From Ceratodon purpureus (taxonomy: Eukaryota > Streptophyta > Bryopsida > Pseudoditrichales > Ditrichaceae): a DNA stretch of 64,000 nt. Below, one piece after another: positions 11,522 to 24,793 of this stretch. Location: positions 16,014,637 through 16,078,636 of the forward strand of contig CM026425.1 in NCBI GenBank assembly GCA_014871385.1, given 5' to 3'. The notes under the pieces are model-generated. The model did not search any database. It saw only the letters and a list, made by a program, of their open reading frames with translations, and had not been told where the DNA came from. Positions within the stretch are counted from its first letter, which is position 1, and every line of letters starts with the position of its first letter. Position numbers and translations under genes: made by a program.

Positions 11522-12854
11522 ATATGTAGGTTATTCCTACTTAGTACTACCTCAAGCGATTATTGCTTTGATTAGTCTCATTTTGAGTTTTTGAGATCAC
11601 ATGGGCGGTTGTACTGTCTGCTTCAAACATCAGATATGTGTAGGCAGTGGTGATCAGACTGTATTCCACCTCCCTTTTTACATTGTATAGTGTAATTAAA
11701 GCTATAGCATACTATCCTGGATTTTGTGCTCAACTGGTGGATTTGCAATTTGTGTTCACCAATTTCCTAAAGGACGATTATAAAGCTTAACCTTCCATTT
11801 GAAGAAATTTTATAAAACTACGCATGGTTGTAGAAATCTATTTTTGTTGTTTTTAATGTTGATCAAATTTTATTCTTTGTATATAAAATTAACTTTCTAT
11901 GCATAATGTACTTCAAACATTTGTCTTGTCATTTTCTTATTGATTTTTCTTATTGATTTTTCTTTCGATGGTTTCATTTCATTGTTAGTATTTGTTAAAA
12001 TTAAATACAAGATCCTTATAGTTTCATGATTCTAAAATAAATTAAATTATTCAACTATGAATGATGTATATATCATTGTCAATTCTTTACATAATTGAAT
12101 TTTTTTTATAATGGTGGTGTTAAAAACATGTGTATTATTGGTGAGAGATTGCCTTTGTGGTTACACTATAATTTATCATTTTAAATAGTAATTCTTATAG
12201 CTACTTAATGCAAAGAAGATGCTTTGAATAATGGTAAACTTCTCCAAAAAATAAATGTTTATAACAAATTTGTTTTGTTGTTTTGCATTTGCTGTTAGAA
12301 ATTTTGGTCAAGGGTCTTTCTCAATTTAAGTTTAATGACTTTGTTCTAAAAATGATGGCAAAGACTATGCTATGGTTGAAATGATTTGAATCAATAATTT
12401 GGTTGATTGTTGATGAAGCTTCTGTTTTTTGTGTAGATTGAAGGAAGGTGCCTCAACTTCTTTTAAATGTTATTATCATAAATTATTCAATATTTTTCCA
12501 TTGAAGAAATTTTAAGAACTATTGTTAATAAATCAACTCAATTTCATTTAATCCCATCGGCTGGAAAAAAAATAAAAAATGTAATTTAAAAAATATATTT
12601 TTTCGACAGCCTATGAATAAGTTATTAACTTGTAAAATGTTTATTTTATGTTTAGTTGATGTAAAATCTTGTCAACATTATCTATTAAGATTTGGAAAGG
12701 GCTAGAAACAAGCATGGGCCTAGGAATAGGCTGGTTTACTGTATCACGTTGGACAAAGAAATCTCAAGCCAAACCACGCAATCAAATTGACCAAATATGA
12801 CACGTTTTTAGTAAACAAAGTTGTTACAACTTGTTAAGTTCTGATTGATAAAAC
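11522..12854. other. AT-rich intergenic region
   Basis: The first about 200 bases are probably the 3' untranslated region of the CYSTM gene. The rest is AT-rich with homopolymer runs, and I see no gene, RNA or repeat structure in it. Confidence 0.4.
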
Positions 12855-13056
12855 CTACAGCATTTGACAAGGCTTCCGAATCTGCTCCCTGTTCACTGAA
12901 CAAGTGGGACTGACATTACCTCTACAATTTAAGTTGTCCAAAGCCATCAGATCTTCTTTGCAAATTCCAAAAGCGTCATTAAATATCCACCATGTCAAAG
13001 CTCTTCCAGCTGCAAAGACAGGGACTGGGCCTTGACAATCGAACTGGGGTCCACTA

Positions 13057-14012
13057 TTAACAGTTCTGATCAAATCCTGCCGAATGTGCTTCAATTTTCA
13101 CTGGATCATTCCATTCGATATATTCATCAACAGTGTCACCACCGATCACTCAGGGAAATGAAATTCAGAAATATACGTAAGTAAATTTGTCAAAATATGC
13201 TTTACCAAAGACAAAGTCACTAAACAGTCCAACAGCAGCTGGAATTTTCCATGAGAAGCTATACAAGATTTTCACTAGTTGCCTGATTTGAAGGGGTGAA
13301 GTGATACCGACTTAAAAATGTACCACGAGCATCCCGAAGTTCTACTTGGACTGAAGCAAAGAAAACACTACTCGTTGATGTAATTTAGATGGCTGTAACA
13401 GGTTACGGCTCATCAGTGTAGAAGTAAACTTGAAGCGGTAAGCAAAGAGACTGGCTGGGATATCTTCGAGCAGCTTGAAGATGATATCCCACATTGAGTA
13501 TATAGACATTTCATGCTATCTCAGTGAACCTTGACTCGCTGTTTGAAACCTGATGCACATCAAGGAAAAATCACCCAAGAATCAGTTCGTTCTCATAAAT
13601 AATAGACGTTGAATTCTCAAAGTGAATACCATAGAAGCACACCGTTAAGAATATTCTCCCATTAAACCACATCAATAAGCTTCCACTATACTACATCAGC
13701 ATGAGAGCATGTGCATTCATTACATGTTCCTTCTTGAAGAAATATATAACCAATGCAAAGGATCCCATGCTATCATTTAGAACCGGCTTCTAGATAAACA
13801 ACCAAGTGAAAACATAACAACAAAGATCATCACAAAAGATCGCAAATGTACTGTACAATGCAAAAGCATCTCACCGTTGACCCTATTGCAACAGTCTGTG
13901 TGCGTTGAAGCATAACCATTGTCTCGTCATGCCGTCCACCAAACGCTGAGCGAGCAATCCAATGCTCAAACTCTTCATAACTCTCGAACCGAGGTGGATC
14001 ACAGAGCCCTCC
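13057..14012 (-). CDS. Unassigned gene fragment or extra 3' exons of the neighbouring gene
   Basis: Several short stretches look coding. An exon at 14012-13875 (46 codons, phase 0 at both ends, AG before and GTGAGA after) encodes GGLCDPPRFESYEEFEHWIA and continues to VAIGST. Further down come frames encoding LLEDIPASLFAYRFKF, FFASVQVELRDARGTFLS, FSWKIPAAVGLFSDFVFG and a terminal DEYIEWNDPVKIEAHSAG ending at a TAA at 13057-13059. The joins between these could not all be made in phase. I do not recognise the family. Because the strand is shared with the SSX2IP-like gene and only about 600 bp separate them, these may be alternative 3' exons of that gene or a separate small gene. Another open frame at 12855-13094 overlaps the last part and competes with it. 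Confidence 0.35.
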
Positions 14013-14624
14013 CTACGATGAACCACCCTCTCAAGAAATTAGATGTAAAGTCAAGCAGCTACCAAAATCTCTTCAAAAACACATTGATCGAACATTGAAA
14101 CAAAACTTAAACAAAACCTACAAGGTAGAGCGACCATTCAAAATGACTGAAGATATATAAGCAGATCACTCTGCAATGTTCTCGAGGTGTAATTACTATC
14201 TCATATTCTGCCTAATACTCGGACTTATCTACAGGTAGGATACAAATATACTCCCTGAACATCCCAAACATAAACATTCGCATACATGTGATAATTACTT
14301 CAGCCTGTAGCCTCGGATTGTATGTACTTCAGCAGAACAAGAAGCACACTATAATTGTGGGTACGGCTATATCCCACGGTTGCCGACAAGAACATAGGCT
14401 AATTGTTATGATAGTTTTAAAAGTTAATCGAAGAATCAATCCATATAAGCACCCACCCTCCTGTTATCGAGCTGAGAACTTTATTAACTACCAGTTCAGT
14501 CCCTGTACATGAACGTCGCCCAAATTCTCCAAAAAGCTGACTGTCAATGGTACACCTAGACGAGATTAATGGACCAGTTATTGTAAAATTGAGGCTTAAG
14601 GGCACAAATGTCCTATATACCAAA

Positions 14625-17600
14625 TTATGTAGATATTGAAGAGTGCAGTGTCACAAAACTGAATTTAGACCACATGGAGGATGGCTCCAGCTCAAGGGCT
14701 TCACGTTTAAGTTTCTGATTATTAAGCTGCACGCAATAGTCTTCCTGGTTGCTGAGGGTCTCAATTGGAGCACAGATTTTTTCCCATATCAAAGGATCAA
14801 GCCATGGGTTTTCGTAACATTTAACGTGGGGGACAAGATCAGCAAGCTCAGTTCTAAGTGGCGATTCCACTTCGAAAATCTGGGATGCGATCGGTATCTC
14901 CAAGATACTAGGGCTCTTATTTTCTGGCCTGATGGTAGCAGTTCTATTTTCAGCATGTTCTTTATCATTAATTAGCGATTCAGGACACGCAATCCCAACT
15001 TCAGGTTCATCCTGTTTCTGCAAGAAGGGAAAGTTATATTGGAAACACAGGTGACAAAAGTGGACACAGATTGATGCCATAGCAGACTCGACTTGTTTAA
15101 TACACGTTATCCACTCATGTTTCAGTAATCCTAGAACTGCGGCCAGGTCTTGCCCTGAAGAGTCATTGATTTTACAACCTAAGCTCTTCTGTTTTGCAAC
15201 AGAAGAACGACTCGATATTTTGTGGTTGTATCGTTGAGCTTGTCTATAGGCATGCACAAGAACACTCGTGCTCGTCCGCGTAGGAAAAGGAAGTGACGGT
15301 ATGTGTGAAGCCTGCAAGATTCTTAGTCCGTCCACAATTTGAAGAATTTTGAAAGGTCTTGGGTAAGATACCTTAGAGTCTAAGAGACCAGGATGTCCTC
15401 GAAGGTTTGGAGCCATTGACGTAACTGCAGATGCCCATGAAACTTGTTCTTCCTGCAATTCACAATTCAGGAACAGCGTCAGCTTCTGACAAGACAAAAC
15501 ATAACAACTAATTTGACATACATGCAGAGCTCTCCATATCTTCAATACTGATTGTAGAAGAAACATCCATATAAAGTCTCAGGTATTGAAAGATCCCACA
15601 ATTAACAAAATTTCTGTACTGCCAGTGAAACAGCTAAAGCAATTAAACACAATAGTGATTCTGCCGAAGAACCAACCAGGAGCTTCTGCTGGGCCTTGGC
15701 AAGCTCAGTACGCTCTCTACTGAGGTCTCTGTTCGCTTCAATATTTGATCTGTGAGTATCTTGTCCACCGGTAGTCTGCATGCTCAATATAGAGGACAGA
15801 TATGACAACTACCAATCACTTACCAATCCATGTCATCTCAGATGTTCCCAAGCATACAACTAAATACAATGCAAAGAAGACAAAAATAGAGGCAGTTGAT
15901 ATATTCACTGTTGCAGTACAGTTAAAAAGATCAAGTATATATGAGCTATACAAGAAAAGCTACCTCTTCAGACGAGAAGGAGCTGTCCTCTGTACTCTGC
16001 TGTGGCTCGTTGAAGTTATCACTGTCTCAAGATGAGAAGAGGTTAGAAAATGCCTACTTAATTCAAAATTAAGTTCCCCGTAAGTGCAATAATTCATTGA
16101 CGTAATAAATCATGTAGACGGATAACCCACGCATTTCAACTGCAGAAGAATCAATATGTCCCATCACTTTATCAAGAATACAGTAAGGACCATCAATACC
16201 TATTGTCTGCTGAGTCAGGGACATTATGCCTGGTCATACGTGTGGTCTGGAGCATCAAAAGAGGAGAGGCAACTCAGAAACCATGAACAAGACAGTAAAC
16301 AGTGATACTGATATTAAAAAGGCAAATGTCAAAAGAGATTTAGTTGACTAAATTCCGACAGTGTCCTCACTAGCACCTGTTCATCTATTATGCTGCGGGC
16401 CTCTGCGAGCTGTTCTTCTAGCTGCAATTCACGTGCACTAGAGTCACCAGCTTGTCCTCCCTTCTGATCTTGCAGTTGTATCATGCGCTCCTATGGATAA
16501 GACCACGTCGACAATTCAAAATCAGAATTTGAAGCATCTTCTCAATGAAATACACAATATTATACTCAAAATCAGTCAAATTGGCCCCACAGCACCACAG
16601 TTAGTTTCATGTATTGCATAAGCAATGCAGCCAGGTAAAGAATGACATATGCTGAAGTATCTATAATGATTGTTGCCTGGTGATATGAAATTATGAAAGC
16701 ACATTTACATGTAAACTTTTGAAATAATAATCTAAGGATTCACTTCCTAGATAAATGGGAGTTTAGGCAGGAATGAACAACAAGAGTCTACCTTTATAGT
16801 GGACATTTTTGCCCGCAGGCTCTGCTCGATTTGATCTCTAGCCATATGAAATGGTAAGTCAAAGACATCCTGCTCACGCACCCTTCCCTTTGTTAGTAAC
16901 CAGAACAAAAGTTCCCAGAGAATCACATCTTCGTCAAGAACCTGTGTACATAGTGGTTGGAGTGTAAACGTAGAACGAACAATTCGAAAATATATACTGC
17001 AATAAATTCGCATCAATGATCAGAAACATATATTATAACATTCTTAAGGTTAACTAGCAGGTGCCCTTTGTACTCTAGCACCCATCTTCTATACAGTAGC
17101 ACTCTTCGCACAACAGGTTGCTTCATAGCTTGTCACCTAGTTTCCTAGGAAGAGAGTGCAGTAGGTGCCAAGTATATTCTTTGTTGTCAAATGTTCTCTT
17201 CTTTAACTTAACATAGATGCTAGACACGCCCTTGCGTGCCAATTGTTTTCCACTATGAAGAGCACCTGCTAGTACAGCTTAAGGAAGTTATAATACATTA
17301 TATAGTGCACTTTATGTACCTAACAGCAAGTGCACTTACAGTACGACCTCCCAAAGGAGTTGGGGGTGGCTCAAGGTCCGCACTTCCATTCGCAATGCTT
17401 CCAGATCTACCCATGCCACTTGATGTGTTCAGGAAATCTCGCATGTCAGCCTGCAAAATTGAAGCAAAGTGAAATTTGCTTACTGAAATTTGAACAACCA
17501 AGAAACCCGAGATTTTATCAAGCAGAGATTCTAGTTAGTCAATCTCCGTCCTATTAATAGTAGCAATGTTAAGAATTTCTTCAGCCTCTTGCCGTTTCAT

Positions 17601-20600
17601 TGCTGAGCAAATGGGAAGAAATAAATAAATTCTGATGTGTTAAGCCAAGAACGTAAAGAAATAATCTTAACTGGTGTGGGTTGTTTCCTACCCTTCAAAT
17701 TAGGATAGACGACTCTTAACAAGATCTACACGTCAGAAATGTAAAAAAACCAAGCGCAGACCCTGATGATGTACCTGCATGGATCTTAACAATCCGCGCA
17801 AATCCGCATTCTCAGCAACTAGCTCCTGCTTCTTGGACTCGTAAGCTTCAACCTGCACAGGTTACCCCACATGCACCTTATTCAAATTTCAAACCCTTAT
17901 AGTGTGACCACCACACAAAACTTGCTTAAAATGCAGTAACAATTAACAGGACTAAATTTAAAAGAGGAAGAGGTCAAACAAGCTAAAATTAACAGAATGA
18001 ATACGATGTAACAGAGGGTTTAAAAGGATTTTTTGTAATCCTCAGATATCAAAGCTTCCAAAATGAATTACAGAATTCCGGACAACAGAACAGTGCTATT
18101 TCAAATGTCGAAGGCGCAGCATCATTACACGAGAAGCACAAAACAGTAAGTAGTAGAACTGAGTTGGACTTACAATCATTTTATAAAAGTCTCCATCAGC
18201 TTTCTTAGCGTTCCATGTTCCACGTTGTCTCCCTTCTTTCTGATTTGCAAATAAGACAGACAAACTCAGATTCGTTGTCATGCAATGCGGCAAGCAACAG
18301 ATGTACCATTAAATGCTTATTTGTACTCCTGTGAAGAATCACCTAGGAGCATGGATAACAATGCCCTACATATTTATTGATATCAAGCTCTGACGCAGAA
18401 TTCATTGACGTCTGAAAATCCAAAGTTAAGGCCCTTGCAATATAGAAAATTTATCAAATTTTTGCGAACATTTATATTGGATAGCATTATCCTAGTTAAA
18501 GAGGTACACACTTAGGTTCTTACGTCACTCAGGATCATATCAAGAAACCTATTAAGAGGATTTGCCATTTTTCACTTCCTCCGGTTATTTTGTAATCCAT
18601 GTTTCTTGTTGCATGCAAATCCGTTGCAAATTCTGGACTTTAAAAACCGAACAAGCTTAGGGGTGCACCCCTTTAACAACAATTGTGCCAATGGGCTCAG
18701 CAGGCATTAAAAATTCCGCATGTTAAACAAGAACTACAAGAAATGGTCATTATCTACGATAAAGTTCAAATAACAGACAAACCAACAAACAGCTCTATCA
18801 CCATTTTGACAATGAAGGAGATGTGTCGCACAGTACCTGGAGGAGGTTCATGATTTCTATGCCATTCTTCGTCTCTTTCTTTTTCTCCATCAATACCTGA
18901 TTGAGCCGCTCCTGTATTCAATGCAAAACTTCAGGATTATGGATTGCAACAGTTGTAATTTCACTCGAATTTGAACGGTTGTCTAACAGGTTTCAACATC
19001 TTTCTTCGACTTCAGCGGAATTTGCCATACAGTCGCACATGAAGATACTGACCAAAAAGTGGCACTTCTTACTGCTCTCTTCAAACATAACAATAATATG
19101 AACGGTAATTTAAATACATAAAAAGTGCAGCAAGCGTACCTGTAGCTTCACATATTCCTTCTCCTTCTTCTTCAATTCGTGGTTCTGTTGTGACCTCACT
19201 TGCTGTCCATGAACCCAGCACATATGTTAGGACTTTACAAGCAGCATCACATCAATAAATCATGGCAATAATAGGTAGAATCCGAAATATTCTCTCGATT
19301 TACACGTTGGCAGTAGGACATACATGACCACAAATCAATAATCCTGTAATCAGGATAAAGACATTGGAACTCTTATACATGACTTAAAACGCAACAAAAT
19401 GTTTTGATCAATGAAACAACGACAGTTATGACAACCAAACTCCAGGAGATTGCAAACGGCAGATTATACTGGTGATACCTGAGTAGCAATCAGCATACGT
19501 TGGAATTCATCCTTTTCTAGCTGTAATTTCTCCAGCTGTGTCTTAAAAGCAGTCGTCACCTTTTGTTCCTGTAATCACCCGTCAATCTCAATTTAAAATA
19601 TTGAACCTACCTTGGTCTGCAGTTGAATCATTCTGAGGTTTCCCGTAAAGACATTCGTGTAAATTCTTGTGCAACAGACAACCTGATACTTTCAGATAAT
19701 TACTCACTACTACTAGTGTGTCCTTTATATTAAGTTACCTTGCTCGCCATTGTTTGCATTTCACGTTCCTTGATATTAAGCTGATCAGAAAGTCTCTCCA
19801 TCTTGGTCTCTAGTCTGGACATATCAGACATCAGCCTGCACGACAAAAGACTCTTTTAGGTTCCAGTCCGAACGTTTTGGAAAGGACAGGATTGGCTTTT
19901 AGTAGCTTCTGTGCATTAAAAAATGCTACATAACGTTTTCTCTCGATTTTGAGCATTATAACTCGAACGATCAGAAGATGAACCATGTAAAAGTACTCTG
20001 ACTCATAAAGTCCGCATATACAGCCTCAAAACACAGAACACAAGTCAATGCAGCCGTAATTTCAGATTTGTAATCAGCAGTTTCGAGGTGAACGATGAAG
20101 AGGGACAGTGCCAATGTAAGAGATACATTCTGTTTTACTCGTCTGGTTCAGTCACTACAAGCACTACGGGCACGACACTCAAAGTACTCGTTTATGTCCT
20201 ACTTGGAATCCAACATTAACATACGCAATGGACAACGTCTGAGCCAGTATGAACCTTTGTCTCGTGTCATTAGCGGTTTCACGGTACTCGATGTCTCGTT
20301 GTCGTTGCTGAATCATTGCATATATGCAGTTACATGTCTTTGCAATTGATACCTGTCTCAGAAATAACCATTTTCAGAGGCCAAAAAACAACTACAACAA
20401 CACGATCGTTCTTCGAAATACAAAGTCTGAATTCCTTATATATGGATATACATAAGTTTATTACATGTACTTCTTGGAACATTCAGCAGGGAGGATATAC
20501 GAAATGAAACAAACTGATGAGCACCCAGTAAAGACTTGCAAGAAGACGGTCGTAGAATAAAAATCTTACAGGGTCGCTCGAAAATAAATTGAGTCCGGAG

Positions 20601-21494
20601 GGAAACCCGAAGGTAACCAATGACTGGTTCAAATACTTGACACAATGATCCAGATTGTGGACATCTGCAAAGATATCCTCCCTGCAAAGTACAGGTCAAA
20701 GCCCGATCAGTTCATAGGATTCAGCACTCAGAAGAGGCCCTTCGGTATATCCTGGAGATGTTTAGAACACTAGGCTTCTCCTCCATCACAATAAAAATTT
20801 CACGTAGATAGCTGCTTAACTGATGGCTTTATCTATAGAAGCTAAACACTAGATTCTTCAAGAATAACAACAACGAGTTCATATTCCTCCAGCTACAGCC
20901 TGACATCAATTTTGTGGAATATTTTCTTTAGACCGAACTGTTCACACCGAGTAGTACAGTATTTGCAAATATGGAGCTATGTTGTGACATATACACCTCC
21001 CCAAACTACTACCAAACCTACATGGACCTGCATGACTTGAACAGAAACACTAAAAGGCTACTTCAGATTCTCTAGGGGCAAAGCGAGCAGTAGCAAAATA
21101 TTAGACGACTTCTAGGAAGGCTTGCAGGTCTTACCCGTTTGTGTAGCCAGGCTCGTAGGAATCCTGCAAAGAGCATGAGTATCCAGAATCTTAGACAACT
21201 GATAGAAAAGCTATGAAGCCAGAAAACAGCGTGATCCATAGCACGCATGTTAAGTTACAATCCCGTGGTTGAGATTATCACCACAGTTGAAAATAAAATT
21301 AGCCAGGTTATTACAGATATGCACACACGACAGGCATCATCGACTAATCTTCGAGATATATGGGAGCCTCGGTTTTGTGACAATCACAAATACATCCCTA
21401 ATTAAGTCGAACTCCACCAAAAAAAATCTGAAATAAAAGCTAGAGCCAGACTGCGCCTTACCATGTAACTCCCTTCACTGTCGCTTATCTTCAT
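14625..21494 (-). CDS. SSX2IP/Msd1 (ADIP)-like microtubule-anchoring protein
   Basis: Seventeen exons join in phase: 21494-21462, 21164-21136, 20681-20570, 20352-20255, 19835-19739, 19568-19479, 19202-19140, 18911-18837, 18239-18174, 17852-17775, 17450-17340, 16869-16792, 16490-16377, 16246-16200, 16021-15964, 15775-15677 and 15452-15372 (443 codons). An open 3' exon, 15311-14625, may add 228 more. The N-terminal block LDHCVKYLNQSLVTFGFPSG and CNCIYAMIQQRQRDIEYRE match the afadin/alpha-actinin-binding (ADIP) domain. Long coiled coils follow (QLEKLQLEKDEFQ, ERLNQVLMEKKKE). Plant-type motifs AENADLRGLLRSMQADMRDF and DVFDLPFHMARDQIEQSLR match Arabidopsis AT5G57410. Family members anchor microtubule minus ends or gamma-tubulin complexes. 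The intron between the last two exons would be only 60 nt and keeps frame if retained. The C-terminal tail is not recognised. An alternative acceptor at 16941 would insert 24 residues. Confidence 0.82.
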
Positions 21495-23079
21495 TGTCAC
21501 TTCGTTGCTGGAATGGATTTGATGTTTGTATTACTGATCAGGATCCTGTGCTTAGTATAGTGGAATAAATACAGTTGCGGCACAAAGGGACGGCAAAACG
21601 CGCTTTCGATGACTATTCACTAGGAAGTAGATGACGGGAACCGATTCAAGGATCAGAATGGCTTAAAAGATAGTAGAAATCGGTTCAAGACTCCTTAGAT
21701 GTTGTTCAATGCGAGCGATCATTGTGCTCGAGAACGCCTAAATGCAGAAGGAGAACGCGTCTCCAATAGAGGGAGGAACTGTTCACAGTTGAGAGCCGAG
21801 CTCATGCAAGAGACCTAATGAACTGACACGCGCCACAGTCTCCACTCAACCGCCGCAAGCAACACTTCTTAAGATTGCTACTGCAAAGGCCAGAGGAAAC
21901 CCGAAGCGAATGATTCCATGCGAACCTCACAGAATGCGGCACTCACACGAACCACTAAGGCTCGAGATAACTTCAGTCCAGCAAGCAGCTCCTAAAAGTC
22001 TTCACCAGAATTACATTCTCCAGCAGAAACGAATCCGATGAAACGCGAGATATTAATCACAGCACCACGCCACTACAATCACCAGTTCCACCGATTGCCT
22101 CCCGCTTCCAGCATCACTCCACTGTGAGCCTCCTCAAAACCTGCTGTCTAGCACCCTCTAAAAATCCTCCGCAACCTCACAGACACATAACAAATAGCAC
22201 GCCCGCTCTAAGCCACAACATTACGACGATCGCTAACTCCTCCAACCAACCACACTAGGATTTCAGAAACCTGCACCAGACCTCCTCCAAACCACCTCCA
22301 AATGCGTTCCCCGCATCTCACAACCCCCCACCCGCTCAAAAACGCTGCCGCCACCTCCAAAAACTCCAACACAGTCACGCTCAACCTCTAGGGGGAAAAG
22401 GAGGGAAGAAAACTCGCCATAACTCCGGCTGGCAAGGCTTCCAGAGACGCGCCATAACACCAACGCTAGCTCCTCCGATCCCCGTCCAACAGCCTTCTAA
22501 AACGCAATACCGTCGACAGCATTCACTCAGAATCCCACGCTCCGGCCGTAACCGCAATGCGATTCAGAACTACTCGCACCAGGACGCGCCGCCGACAAGC
22601 GGTTGGAGAGCAATCGGAAACGACCCCACATTGAGCCACATTGCCATGCCGCGCTCCAGAAACGACAGGCCCCTCCGATCCCCCAGCACCGGTTTCCGGA
22701 AACCAATCGCACGCACGCCCGCAATGCGAGTCCCCACGAGTTCCTTCCTCTGTCTGTCTGTCTGTCTGTCTGTGTCTGTGTTCGTCTCTCTCGCTCCAAC
22801 ACCCGCAGCCGCAATGCATCTCTTCGACGGGGTATGGATGTAGAGGAATGGATGTTGGATGGGGTGGGAACGGGGCGAACAGAGCGGGGATGGAGGGGGC
22901 GGAGCACGGGTGCGCGGGAGCCGTGGGGGGTGGAGGGTCCGCGGGCATGGGGGAGAGAGGGGGTTCACGCGCATCTCGCCGGATCGGGTCCCATGTGCAT
23001 TCCGACCCACGTCTGCAGCGGCTCTGCTCTCTGCTCTGCTCTCTGCTCTGCTCTTGGCACTTGGTCTTCATGGCACTTG
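21495..23079. promoter_or_regulatory. 5' flank of the SSX2IP-like gene, GC-rich with simple repeats
   Basis: The first about 700 bases are likely the 5' leader and promoter of the minus-strand gene. From 22270 the base composition rises in C and G, with several overlapping open frames on both strands that show no protein-like features. It also contains a CTGT run and three near-perfect CTCTGCTCTG units at about 23020-23052. Confidence 0.35.
22750..22774. repeat. (CTGT)n microsatellite
   Basis: Six consecutive CTGT-type units, followed by imperfect continuation. Confidence 0.9.
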
Positions 23080-24523
23080 GGGCCGGTTTACACCTAGGGG
23101 CCGGGCCAATTCAGCCCCTTTGAGGGCTGAAATCCTCAATCGTGATTGGCCGAGAGGAAAAAATTGGCCCCAACCCCTTTACACCTAGTCCTCGGGTCAA
23201 GTTGGTGGCAGAAGTTTTTTAATCAAGAAATGCAAGGTCTGACATGGCCCGAGCTTGGTGAATTGGGTACACCGAGAATGGAAGGCCAACTCTTGGCCTC
23301 AGGGCCAATGTCAGAGTTTAATTAAAAAAATATTTCATAGAAAATAATGCTTTCTCCTTAACCAATCACAAAAATTCGCGCAGCTACAAGGTACCGTACC
23401 TTACTAGCAGATTCGGCACAAATTAATTCTAAAAATTAATGCCTAAAATTTTTGGAAATTATGGACATCTTTTGCCTAATAGTATGAAATTTAAAATTCA
23501 TCATTGCCTAAAATTGAGATTATATTCAACTATGAAGCTTCGAATGATTGGAATGAGGGAGAAGGTGCTCCTTTTGTAATCAAGCCCACTTACACTACTC
23601 CACAAAGAATATGGGTTAAGAAGTAGCAAGACTCTAGGTGGGGTTTTCGAAATGTGTTGTACACAGATTTTTGGACTGTGATTGAGCATAGAAGATGAAG
23701 TTATATGAAAATGTGATGAACTAAGAAAAGTTGAGTAACCAAGCCTTCTTCCATCTCCAACAAGATTTATGTCAAAAAACGTTTTCATGCAAAAGATATG
23801 GACAAAACAGCACGTAAAGGTCCATGTATCAAAATGTGTTCCAAACAGTTTTTTTAAAGCTCAATTGTGCATAGAAAATCAACTTTTTTGAAAATATTTT
23901 GGTCTAAGAAAATCTTTAAAATCATGCTATCTTTCACCTCCAACAAATTTTGTGTCATTTGGAGACTTTTTGCAAAAGCTATGCTTGTTATTAAAATGAA
24001 GACTAACTAGTTGTTTCAACTCAAAGTTCACATATCCCACATGCATTGTTGAATATAACTCCATTCCTCGTGTATAAGTAACTGAGCATTCTATGCCTTA
24101 GATGTCGGATGAGTGCCTAATTCATATTTAATTATGATTCACAAGTGCCTAACCTTTTGGATATCATTTTTTGAGGTGCCTAACCTCATTTTCCCACTTT
24201 AATTAATTATTAGGCAGTGAGGTGCCGAACCTGCTAGGAAACTACGGTATTGAACCTACCACCTCATAGCTGCAAGAAAGGAGCCTATGGCAATCTCATC
24301 CACCATATCCTTCTTTCCTACTTCATGTTTGCCATCAATAATTGATTGCTTATCTAGATTTATTAGATTGGCCCGGCTTCTTGGCCCGAAGGCCATTACA
24401 TAAGGGAAAATTGGCCCTTGTTCTAATCTTGACTTGAGGCCGGCCCCAACCCAAAAATGGGCTGAAATTTCAAGCAATTGGCCTCAAGAAAAATTGGCCC
24501 GGCCCCTAGATGTAAATCGGCCC
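23080..24523. mobile_element. Non-autonomous DNA transposon with about 33-bp terminal inverted repeats
   Basis: The left end starts GGGCCGGTTTACACCTAGGG and continues GCCGGGCCAATT. The right end, read inverted, starts GGGCCGATTTACATCTAGGG and continues GCCGGGCCAATT, giving two mismatches in about 33 positions. The TTTACACCTAG block also recurs internally near 23180. The interior is AT-rich and non-coding. No clean target duplication was seen, so the superfamily is unassigned. Confidence 0.75.
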
Positions 24524-24526
24524 TTA

Positions 24527-24793
24527 AGAGCATCCCCAGTAAGCCTGTAAGCCTCTAAACCTATAAGCCTGAGAACGTCATTCTCCCAAACTTGAGTGTC
24601 TTTCCAAAGCAAAACATTCCAAATCCGTGTACAGGTTTACAGGTTTGTTCCAAAAAACTTTCCAAAACCAGGTTTCAACCTGTAAATTACATGCTTACAA
24701 GCTTGAATACAAGCTTGGCCTGAATCGCAATTCACGTCTTTCCACATCTTTCCAGTTACAGGTTTACGGTTCAGGCCTTACTAGGGATCCTCT
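24527..24793. mobile_element. MITE, 267 bp, AGAGCATCCCC-type ends
   Basis: The left end AGAGCATCCCCAGTAAGCC and the inverted right end AGAGGATCCCTAGTAAGGC agree at 16 of 19 positions. Such ends are common among plant MITEs. Short internal units (GCCTGTAAGCC, CAGGTTTACAGG) repeat in both orientations. The element starts only three bases after the previous transposon ends. No target duplication was seen. Confidence 0.65.

Noticed and set aside
12855-13094. 79-residue minus-strand frame containing ALTWWIFNDAFG
   Set aside because: It overlaps a competing frame with a better link to upstream exons; neither could be tied to a known family, so it is mentioned only with the unassigned exons.
22523-23188. 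Several overlapping open frames of 100-180 codons
   Set aside because: GC-rich composition keeps frames open on both strands at once; the peptides are Pro/Arg/Gly-rich without motifs.
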